A stretch of 64,000 nt of DNA. Source: Siphlonurus alternatus (lineage: Eukaryota > Arthropoda > Insecta > Ephemeroptera > Siphlonuridae). The notes below the pieces were generated by a model. It did not search any database, had not been told where the DNA came from, and worked only from the letters and a program-made list of their open reading frames with translations. This document shows, in pieces, positions 12,201 through 24,200 of the stretch; position 1 is the first letter of the stretch; each line of letters opens with the position of its first letter. Location: the NCBI GenBank assembly GCA_949825025.1, contig OX463778.1, positions 16,956,196-17,020,195 of the forward strand, written 5' to 3'. Both the position numbers and the translations under genes were made by a program.

Positions 12201-15200
12201 TCTCCTTCAGGACGCAGATTGTCCTGCGGTCTTTTTACTTCAGCTCGATCTCCACGAGTCGGCTTAAAGTCGTTCTTGGGTCGCCCTTCAAACTCGCCCT
12301 CTGGACGCAGGTTGTCTGGATGTTTCTTCACTACAGCTCTCTCACCTGGCCCTGGAGTGCGTTTCTCCGGTCTCTCGAAGTCACCCTCCATCTTAAGATT
12401 ATCAGGATGGCGGACAGGTGAGCGACGTTCGCCTTTGCCTGGTGTGAAATCATCGCGGGGTCTGCCTTGGAACTCGCCCTCTGGTCGCAAATTATCTTCA
12501 GGCCTCTTGACATCTGCACGCTCACCGCGTGTGGGCTTGTAGTCGTTCTTAGGACGGCCTTCGAACTCTCCCTCCGGCCTCAGGTTGTCTGGGTGCTTTG
12601 TAACAGTCGCTCTCTCTCCGGGACCAGGAGCAAACTTCTCAGGTCGATCAAAGTCCCCTTCAAGTCGAAGGTTGTCAGGGTGTCTGAATTGTGAAGGACG
12701 TTCACCTTTTCCTGGTGAGAAATCATCTCGAGGTTTACCTTGGAAGTCTCCTTCAGGTTTAAGATTGTCCACGGGTCTCTTAACCTCGGCCCTCTCACCC
12801 TTGGTGGTTTGCCGGTAGTCATCTCTGTGTCTGCAATCAACGAAGTCTCCTTCGATCTTCAAATTATCGACCTGACGGATGAGTTCGACACGCTCCCCTC
12901 TCACAACCTGTAACAATAAAACGCAATTAGTTTTGACAGAGTCACTGAGGAATCCGTATTTGATTCAAAATTAAAAATATTTATTTGATCATTGGGCAGT
13001 AAGTATAATGTGATTAAATCACAATACAAACATGGATCTTGTCAAGACTTATTTACTAAAACAATTAATTAAAACACAATGAAGTTGCCATATCCAGTTA
13101 TTAACATTATTATATTATGATATGGTCTAATTAAAATTTGAACCACGTGATTGACACTGTTACTTAATTATTATTAATGTTTTTGTGTGCATTGTTATGA
13201 ATATTATTCAATTTTTTTTAAACGAATTTGAGTAAATCTGTTCATAATATTTTATAATCAGATTGAAAACTCTCTTTTACATCATTATGTACCTTATAAA
13301 TTAACACTTTTTTTAATATATTTTCAAGTAATGTATTATTTTTTATATATCGTAGTAAGTCATGCAGAAAATCATAAAATTTTGATATTTGGTAATACGA
13401 ATTTTTTTAAAAATTAGTGGATAAATGAAATTGTCCAACCGCTTTATTTCCATTACGTGTGTTATATCTTTGTATATCCATATTTTCTGTATATTATTCC
13501 ATATTTTTCCTTCTAATCCTAATTAAATTGAAAATATTTATAGAATGCATTGTCATAATACCTAAATCAGCAAAATGTGATCTACAAGATTCACGTGGTT
13601 TTAAATATTTAATTATTCTAACTGATCTTTTCTGTATTATAAACATTACATTTATATTGGAGTAATCGCTGCCCCAGGGAGTACTGTTAATTGAAAGAAA
13701 TGAAATTTTAAATTAATGCAAAATACAGTGTCAATAAGGCCTTATCTGACACTAATATTTGTAGTGAAATTAATGTGGAATTTGCCGTTAATTTGTTCCC
13801 TAAAATGACCCATTTGATCATAATAATGCAAATTGCGAAAATCGAGTTCATATTGGGAAGATTAATCAGGCCCGGAGACGAAACCAATATATTCAATGCA
13901 CTCACCGCATAGTCATCTCGAGATCGATGTGTTTCCCATTCGCCTTCCATTCTTAAATGGTCCTCGTGTTTGACAACAGCCGCTCGTTCTCCGCGCGTTG
14001 CAGTGAAGTCTTCACGTTGTCTCCCCTCAAAGTTTCCTTCTGGGCGGAGGTTGTCTTGTGGTCGTTTGACATCAGCGCGCTCTCCACGAGTTGGTGTAAA
14101 GTCATTTTTGGGGCGACCTTCAAAATCTCCCTCGGGCCGCAAGTTGTCGGGATGTTTCTTGATGACAGCTTTTTCACCTTGTCCTGGAGTACGTTTTTCT
14201 GGCCTCTCAAAATCACCTTCCATTTTGAGATTATCAGGATGGCGGACGGGGGTCGAACGCTCTCCTTTTCCTGGCGTGAAATCATCACGTGGTCTCCCCT
14301 CAAAATCTCCTTCAGGGCGCAGATTGTCCTGTGGTTTCTTGACTTCGGCACGGTCTCCACGAGTGGGCTTAAAGTCGTTCTTGGGGCGGCCTTCAAACTC
14401 TCCCTCGGGTCGCAAGTTGTCCGGATGTTTCTTCACCACAGCTCGTTCGCCTGGACCAGGAGTACGTTTTTCTGGTCTCTCAAAGTCACCCTCCATTTTA
14501 AGGTTGTCAGGATGACGAACAGGTGTGCGGCGCTCACCCTTGCCAGGCGTGAAGTCATCACGCGGTCTACCTTCGAACTCACCTTCAGGATGCAGATTGT
14601 CGGGATGTTTCTTGATAACGGCCCTCTCGCCTTGTCCCGGAGTACGTTTCTCTGGTCTTTCAAAATCACCCTCCATTTTGAGATTGTCAGGATGGCGAAC
14701 CGGTGTCATACGCTCTCCCTTTCCAGGCGTGAAATCGTCACGTGGCCTTCCCTCAAAGTCTCCTTCAGGACGCAGATTGTCCTGCGGTCTTTTTACTTCA
14801 GCTCGATCTCCACGAGTCGGCTTAAAGTCGTTCTTGGGTCGCCCTTCAAACTCGCCCTCTGGACGCAGGTTGTCTGGATGTTTCTTCACTACAGCTCTCT
14901 CACCTGGCCCTGGAGTGCGTTTCTCCGGTCTCTCGAAGTCACCCTCCATCTTAAGATTATCAGGATGGCGGACAGGTGAGCGACGTTCGCCTTTGCCTGG
15001 TGTGAAATCATCGCGGGGTCTGCCTTGGAACTCGCCCTCTGGTCGCAAATTATCTTCAGGCCTCTTGACATCTGCACGCTCACCACGTGTGGGCTTGTAG
15101 TCGTTCTTAGGACGGCCTTCGAACTCTCCCTCCGGCTTCAGGTTGTCTGGGTGCTTTGTAACAGTCGCTCTCTCTCCGGGACCAGGAGCAAACTTCTCAG

Positions 15201-18200
15201 GTCGATCAAAGTCCCCTTCAAGTCGAAGGTTGTCAGGGTGTCTGACTTGAGAAGGACGTTCACCTTTTCCTGGTGAGAAATCATCTCGAGGTTTACCTTG
15301 GAAGTCTCCTTCAGGTTTAAGATTGTCCACGGGTCTCTTAACCTCGGCCCTCTCACCCTTGGTGTTTTGCCGGTAGTCATCTCTGTGTCTGCAATCAACG
15401 AAGTCTCCTTCGATCTTCAAATTATCGACCTGACGGATGAGTTCGACACGCTCCCCTCTCACAACCTGTAACAATAAAACGCAATTAGTTTTGACAGAGT
15501 CACTGAGGAATCCGTATTTGATTCAAAATTAAAAATATTTATTTGATCATTGGGCAGTAAGTATAATGTGATTAAATCACAATACAAACATGGATCTTGT
15601 CAAGACTTATTTACTAAAACAATTAATTAAAACACAATGAAGTTGTCATATCCAGTTATTAACATTATATTATGATATGGTCTAATTACAATTTGAACCA
15701 CGTGATTGACACTGTTACTTAATTATTATTAATGTTTTTGTGTGCATTGTCATGAATATTATTCAATTTTTTTTTAAACGAATTTGAGTAAATCTGTTCA
15801 TAATATTTTATAATCAGATTGAAAACTCTCTTTTACATCATTATGTACTTTATAAATTAACACTTTTTTTAATATATTTTCAAGTAATGTATTATTTTTT
15901 ATATATCGTAGTAAGTCATGCAGAAAATCATAAAATTTTGATATTTGGTAATACGAATTTTTTTAAAAATTAGTGGATAAATGAAATTGTCCAACCGCTT
16001 TATTTCTATTACGTGTGTTATATCTTTGTATATCCATATTTTCTGTATATTATTCCATATTTTTCCTTCTAATCCTAATTAAATTGAAAATATTTATAGA
16101 ATGCATTGTCATAATACCTAAATAAGCAAAATGTGATCTACAAGATTCACGTGGTTTTCAATATTTAATTATTCTAACTGATCTTTTCTGTATTATAAAC
16201 ATTACATTTATATTGGAGTAATCGCTGCCCCAGGGAGTACTGTTAAGTGAAAGAAATGAAATTTTAAATTAATGCAAAATACAGTGTCAATAAGGCCTTA
16301 TCTGACACTAATATTTGTAGTGAAATAAATGTGGAATTTGCTGTTAATTTTTTCCCTAAAATGACCCATTTGATCATAATAATGCAAATTGCGAAAATCG
16401 AGTTCATATTGGGAAGATTAATCAGGCCCGGAGACGAAACCAATATATTCAATGCACTCACCGCATAGTCATCTCGAGATCGATGTGTTTCCCATTCGCC
16501 TTCCATTCTTAAATGGTCCTCGTGTTTGACAACAGCCGCTCGTTCTCCGCGCGTTGCAGTGAAGTCTTCACGTTGTCTCCCCTCAAAGTTTCCTTCTGGG
16601 CGGAGGTTGTCTTGTGGTCGTTTGACATCAGCGCGCTCTCCACGAGTTGGTGTAAAGTCATTTTTGGGGCGACCTTCAAAATCTCCCTCGGGCCGCAAGT
16701 TGTCGGGATGTTTCTTGATGACAGCTTTTTCACCTTGTCCTGGAGTACGTTTTTCTGGCCTCTCAAAATCACCTTCCATTTTGAGATTATCAGGATGGCG
16801 GACGGGGGTCGAACGCTCTCCTTTTCCTGGCGTGAAATCATCACGTGGTCTCCCCTCAAAATCTCCTTCAGGGCGCAGATTGTCCTGTGGTTTCTTGACT
16901 TCAGCACGGTCTCCACGAGTGGGCTTAAAGTCGTTCTTGGGGCGGCCTTCAAACTCTCCCTCGGGTCGCAAGTTGTCCGGATGTTTCTTCACCACAGCTC
17001 GTTCGCCTGGACCAGGAGTACGTTTTTCTGGTCTCTCAAAGTCACCCTCCATTTTAAGGTTGTCAGGATGACGAACAGGTGTGCGGCGCTCACCCTTGCC
17101 AGGCGTGAAGTCATCACGCGGTCTACCTTCGAACTCACCTTCAGGATGCAGATTGTCGGGATGTTTCTTGATAACGGCCCTCTCGCCTTGTCCCGGAGTA
17201 CGTTTCTCTGGTCTTTCAAAATCACCCTCCATTTTGAGATTGTCAGGATGGCGAACCGGTGTCGTACGCTCTCCCTTTCCAGGCGTGAAATCGTCACGTG
17301 GCCTTCCCTCAAAGTCTCCTTCAGGACGCAGATTGTCCTGCGGTCTTTTTACTTCAGCTCGATCTCCACGAGTCGGCTTAAAGTCGTTCTTGGGTCGCCC
17401 TTCAAACTCGCCCTCTGGACGCAGGTTGTCTGGATGTTTCTTCACTACAGCTCTCTCACCTGGCCCTGGAGTGCGTTTCTCCGGTCTCTCGAAGTCACCC
17501 TCCATCTTAAGATTATCAGGATGGCGGACAGGTGAGCGACGTTCGCCTTTGCCTGGTGTGAAATCATCGCGGGGTCTGCCTTGGAACTCGCCCTCTGGTC
17601 GCAAATTATCTTCAGGCCTCTTGACATCTGCACGCTCACCACGTGTGGGCTTGTAGTCGTTCTTAGGACGGCCTTCGAACTCTCCCTCCGGCCTCAGGTT
17701 GTCTAGGTGCTTTGTAACAGTCGCTCTCTCTCCGGGACCAGGAGCAAACTTCTCAGGTCGATCAAAGTCCCCTTCAAGTCGAAGGTTGTCAGGGTGTCTG
17801 ACTTGAGAAGGACGTTCACCTTTTCCTGGTGAGAAATCATCTCGAGGTTTACCTTGGAAGTCTCCTTCAGGTTTAAGATTGTCCACGGGTCTCTTAACCT
17901 CGGCCCTCTCACCCTTGGTGTTTTGCCGGTAGTCATCTCTGTGTCTGCAATCAACGAAGTCTCCTTCGATCTTCAAATTATCGACCTGACGGATGAGTTC
18001 GACACGCTCCCCTCTCACAACCTGTAACAATAAAATGCAATTAGTTTTGACAGAGTCACTGAGGAATCCCTATTTAATTCAAAATTAAAAATATTTATTT
18101 GATCATTGGGCAGTAAGTATAATGTGATTAAATCACAATACAGACATGGATCTTGTCAAGACTTACTTACTAACAATTAATTAAAACACAATGAAGTTGT

Positions 18201-21200
18201 CATATCCAGTTATTAACATTATATTATGATATGGTCTCATTACAATTTGAACCACGTGATTGACACTGTTACTTAATTATTATTAATGTTTTTGTGTGCA
18301 TTGTTATGAATATTATTCAATTTTTTTTAAACAAATTTGAGTAAATCTGTTCATAATATTTTATAATCAGATTGTAAACTCTCTTTTACATCATTATATA
18401 CTTTATAAATTAACACTTTTTTTAATATATTTTTAAGTAATGTATTATTTTTTATATATCGTAGTAAGTCATGCAGAAAATCATAAAATTTTGATGTTTG
18501 ATAATACGAACTTTTTTCAAAATTAGTGGATGAATGAAATTGTCCAACCGCTTTATTTCTATTACGTGTGTTATATCTTTGTATATCCTTATTTTCTGTA
18601 TATTATTCCATATTTTTCCTTCTAATCCTAATTAAATGAAATGAAATGAAATGAAATAATCTTTATTTAGCTTTCGCTATTCAGTACAAATATAGTTTAT
18701 ATATTGTATTTAACTGACAATATGTATAGAATGCATTGTCATAATACCTAAATCAGCAAAATGTGATCTACAAGATTCACGTGGTTTTAAATATTTAATT
18801 ATTCTAACTGATTTTTTCTGCAGTATAAACATTACATTTTTATTGGAGTTATCGCTTCCCCAGAAAATACTGTTAAGTGAAAGAAAAGAATTTGTAAATT
18901 AATGCAAAATGCAGTGTCAATAAGGTCTTATTTGACACTAATTTTTTTAGTGAAAACAATGCGGAATTTGCCGCTTATTTTTTCTCTTTAATGATCCATT
19001 TGATCATAATAAATGCATATTGCCAAAATTGAGTTTCATATTGGGAAGTTTAATCAGACCCGGAGACGAAACCAATTTCTTCATTGCACTCACCGCATAG
19101 TCATCTCGAGATCGATGTGTTTCCCATTCGCCTTCCATTCTTAAATGGTCCTCGTGTTTGACAACAGCCGCTCGGTCTCCGCGCGTTGCAGTGAAGTCTT
19201 CACGTTGTCTCCCCTCAAAGTTTCCTTCTGGGCGGAGGTTGTCTTGTGGTCGTTTGACATCAGCGCGCTCTCCACGAGTTGGTGTAAAGTCATTTTTGGG
19301 GCGACCTTCAAAATCTCCCTCGGGCCGCAAGTTGTCGGGATGTTTCTTGATGACAGCTTTTTCACCTTGTCCTGGAGTACGTTTTTCTGGCCTCTCAAAA
19401 TCACCTTCCATTTTGAGATTATCAGGATGGCGGACGGGGGTCGAACGCTCTCCTTTTCCTGGCGTGAAATCATCACGTGGTCTCCCCTCAAAATCTCCTT
19501 CAGGGCGCAGATTGTCCTGTGGTTTCTTGACTTCAGCTCGATCTCCACGAGTCGGCTTAAAGTCGTTCTTGGGTCGCCCTTCAAACTCGCCCTCTGGACG
19601 CAGGTTGTCTGGATGTTTCTTCACTACAGCTCTCTCACCTGGCCCTGGAGTGCGTTTTTCCGGTCTCTCGAAGTCACCTTCCATCTTAAGATTATCAGGA
19701 TGGCGGACAGGTGAGCGACGTTCGCCTTTGCCTGGTGTGAAATCATCGCGGGGTCTGCCTTGGAACTCGCCCTCTGGTCGCAAATTATCTTCAGGCCTCT
19801 TGACATTTGCACGCTCACCACGAGTGGGCTTAAAGTCGTTCTTGGGGCGGCCTTCAAACTCTCCCTCGGGTCGCAAGTTGTCCGGATGTTTCTTCACCAC
19901 AGCTCGTTCGCCTGGTCCTGGAGTACATTTTTCTGGTCTCTCAAAGTCACCCTCCATTTTAAGGTTGTCAGGATGACGAACAGGTGTGCGGCGCTCACCC
20001 TTGCCAGGCGTGAAGTCATCACGCGGTCTACCTTCGAACTCACCTTCAGGATGTAGATTGTCGGGATGTTTCTTAATAACGGCCCTCTCGCTTTGTCCCG
20101 GAGTACGTTTCTCTGGTCTTTCAAAATCACCCTCCATTTTGAGATTGTCAGGATGGCGAACCGGTGTCGTACGCTCTCCCTTTCCAGGCGTGAAATCGTC
20201 ACGTGGCCTTCCCTCAAAGTCTCCTTCAGGACGCAGATTGTCCTGCGGTCTTTTTACTTCAGCTCGATCTCCACGAGTCGGCTTAAAGTCGTTCTTGGGT
20301 CGCCCTTCAAACTCGCCCTCTGGACGCAGGTTGTCTGGATGTTTCTTCACTACAGCTCTCTCACCTGGCCCTGGAGTGCGTTTTTCCGGTCTCTCGAAGT
20401 CACCTTCCATCTTAAGATTATCAGGATGGCGGACAGGTGAGCGACGTTCGCCTTTGCCTGGTGTGAAATCATCGCGGGGTCTGCCTTGGAACTCGCCCTC
20501 TGGTCGCAAATTATCTTCAGGCCTCTTGACATCTGCACGCTCACCACGTGTGGGCTTGTAGTCGTTCTTAGGACGGCCTTCGAACTCTCCCTCCGGCTTC
20601 AGGTTGTCTGGGTGCTTTGTAACAGTCGCTCTCTCTCCGGGACCAGGAGCAAACTTCTCAGGTCGATCAAACTCCCCTTCAAGTCGAAGGTTGTCAGGGT
20701 GTCTGACTTGAGAAGGACGTTCACCTTTTCCTGGTGAGAAATCATCTCGAGGTTTACCTTGGAAGTCTCCTTCAGGTTTAAGATTGTCGAATGGTCTCTT
20801 AACTTCGGCCCTCTCACCCTTGGTTGGTTTGAAGTCATTCTTTGGACGTCCTTCGAAATCTCCCTCTGGTCGCAAATTGTCATGTGGCCGCTTTGCTTCC
20901 ACTCTCTCACCAACGGAAGGCTTGTAGTCATTTTTCGGTCTTCCCTCGAACTTGCCCTCTTGTCTGAGGTTATCTGGATATTTCTTCACAGTTGCTCTCT
21001 CACTTTGCCCAGGTGTTTGTTTTTCAGGCCTAGTAAATTCTCCTTCCATTCGCAAATTATCAGGGTGCCTGACTTGTGAAGGTCGCTCTCCCTTGCTTGG
21101 TGAGAAGTCATCCCTGGTTCTTGTTCCACCAAATTCTCCCTCAGGTTTGAGGTGATCTTCGTGGCGTACAACCAGTACTCGATCTACTCGGCCTGGTTTG

Positions 21201-24200
21201 AAGTCGTCATGGGACCTAGGAGACCCTTCAAAAGCTCCTTCTGGATACAAATTATCTGGATGCTTTGTAACTTTTGCACGCTCTCCAATTGGATGGGTTG
21301 TTTTAGTTGGTCTTGTAAATTCACCCTCTGTTTTTAAATTATCGGGATGCTTGATTGGAGACACTCGATCTCCCCTTATTGGAGAGCTGCTTCTCCTTCG
21401 TCCATGAAACTCGCCTTCTGTTTTTAGATTGTCAATAGGTTTCTTTTGTTTCGGTCTTTCAATTCGTCCTACTTCTTTATAATCATCTTTTGATTTGGGG
21501 GTACCTTGAAATTCTCCTTCTGGTTTTAAATTGTCTTTTTGTCTGATGGGTTTTGATTTTTCTCCTTTAATGTTGACATAATCATCTTTGCTCCTATTAT
21601 CAATAAATTTTCCTTCCATTTTCAAATTGTCCTCATGTTTTACAATTTCGGATCTTGATACGTTTTGAGTATTTTTGAACAATTCGGAATTGGTTGTTTC
21701 AAAGAATATTTCTCCATCTAATTTAGTCCATGTTCTTCTACGCTCTCCTCTTACTTTTTGACTGTTTTTTTGTGTATAATCTGATTTTGATGATGAGTCA
21801 AATATCATTTTACCTTCAGTTTTAAGGTTGTCTTCATGTCGAGTTATTTCAGTTCGTTGCATTATATGATGACTTTGGTAGGCATCATTACTGCTTGTTG
21901 CACTTTCAAAATGTCCATTTGTTTTTGTTGTCAAGTTGTCAGGTGTTTTTGTTACAACTGCCCGTTCAGGAACCACGGCCTTGTAATCTTCTTTGGATCG
22001 GGAGGTACCCTAAACATAAAAATAGGTAAGTTTTTAATTTTATTAACCTTTTTACTATAGTTAGCATTCCTTACTTCAAAAATGGGATTAAAGTACGAAA
22101 CATTTCACTATTCTGATCCGGCTAAAGTTGAACTCCAAGTATCTGACGCTTGTTATTTTAATGCTGCTGCAGGAGTACAACAATATCTTTCAGTTATATT
22201 TTAATAGATATTTGCATATTTTGCATAAAAAATCTTATCTTTACACAAAAAATGGGTGTCATGTCTGTCATGATATGAAATTGATTTTGCCATTGGGTAT
22301 TAATAAAATATATCTACAATTGAAGACACGGGCTAGTTAAATTCAGCATTTTATTTTGTCCTATCCTTTATTAGTTCTATTTTTTTCTAATTTTTATTTT
22401 GAAATTCTAAAGAATATTCTTGCTTTTGAGTTAAATTCACAATAGTAGCCGTATTTTGAATGGATTACTTATTTTTTATTGACACAATTGGTAATATATT
22501 ATGCTATATCCATATATATGTTACATTCAACCAGCATTACAACCTAATGAGAGATTCATAACGTATATAAGTTAATGCTTTGTTTGATTGAATATAATTT
22601 TGTGTCATTTAGTTACTTCCTTTTTTTATTAACATTGCAGAATTAATTTTCCTACAAAATTATATTTCCTACTCACTACTTAACGGGTTTTTCATAATTT
22701 TAACCGAATATGTAGTCTATTCTATGATTATATTTTTCTATATCTTGTGTTCTACTTCATTTTTTATGTTAAAACACACCCATCCTAATTTAAAATTTAT
22801 TGACTTGCTAGGAAAATATTTTTTGAACATATACTTTAAATACTAATGCTCATATTTCCTTGCTTCAAAACCAATTTTGAGATTAAGATGTATAATTATA
22901 TGAAGTGATTCAGTGAGCTCAATGGTGAGATTTAATAAGCGCTCTTTAAACAAGTAATGGGTTAAAATGCTTTTTATATAATGCTTTATAAACTGTTCAT
23001 TTGTTTACTGAGTCACTAGTATGATGGTTGAAATTATGTAACAAATGTTACAAAAATCTTACCTTGAATTCTCCTCCACCAACAAAGAGATTATCATGAT
23101 GTTTTGCGGGCTTAGATCTTTCTCCTTGCACTCCGTGATAATCAGTATGCTGACTAGATTCACCAACAAAAGCTCCTCCGGTTTTCAAATTATCACTGTG
23201 TATTGTAATCTCGGCTCGTTCTGCTTTGAATTCACGATGCTCGCTATGACTTGTTGTAGTGTTGACAAGTATATCTCCTTCTATTTTTGTGAAAGTATTT
23301 CTTCGCACCATTGTTGGTCGCTCTCCAGGTTCTCCAGTAAACTCAATTTGTGAGGTCGTAATTCCTGCACATAAAAATATCAGGTCATAATAATGGTAGC
23401 TTACTTTGAGACTTTTAAACATATTTATTAAAATATTAAAAATGGGATCACATCTGTTTTTAAAACAAGACCTGGTATGCACTATCTAAATTAAATATGT
23501 TTCAAGTGTTCAAAGAAGTGTATGCGGTAGCATTGGAAAACCTACATAACTTCGGATTTGTGTATATAGAATTCATGCACAATAAACGTAGTAAATTTTT
23601 AAATATTAAATTCTTATAAATTCAGCTTTGAAAAACATATTTGATATTTTACAATGATAAAGGTAGATTTAAAAAAGAATTTTTTGTTATTATTTTGAAG
23701 AAGAAATTCTAATTTTTAACTGTTTTATGGGAACAATAATCATTATGAAATTTTTCTTCTACATTAAAGAAAAATACAAAAAACAAATACTATATTAACT
23801 ATATTTACTGTAATTCAAGTGTGTATCTATTGCATTGACATTGTATTATGAACTTTTGAAGCACATTGAGAAAAAATGTGGTTACATAATTAAGCATTTT
23901 AATTGAATTTTAATTTTATATTTTAATGATTCAACTTAACTTAAAATAATAATTAACTCTCATCTATAATACTTCAATTTTCTAGCATAGAAAACTGTGT
24001 ATCATATATGACACAATCAGTTCTTTTGGAATTGATACAGTTTTTGTGTGTGTGTGTGTGCATGGAAGAGTCATTGTAATTAAGAAGTAAATCTTTCTTG
24101 CATATTAATACTGTTTAAGAATAAGTTTGAAATTATTTTTTATTTTCTAAAATGTACATTTTTCTTTATGGTACAACAATTATGTTTTTTATAGGATTCA

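Noticed and set aside
13708..13905. Extension of array exons past the GTGAGTG donor (reading ...NILVSSPGLINL)
   Set aside because: This is intron readthrough. The donor is strong, phase 0 fits the next exon, and the extension is not repeat-like.
8702..19093. A CRISPR array or satellite DNA as explanation of the regular repeats
   Set aside because: The repeats are coding, keep frame, vary at third positions and lie in exons with splice sites.
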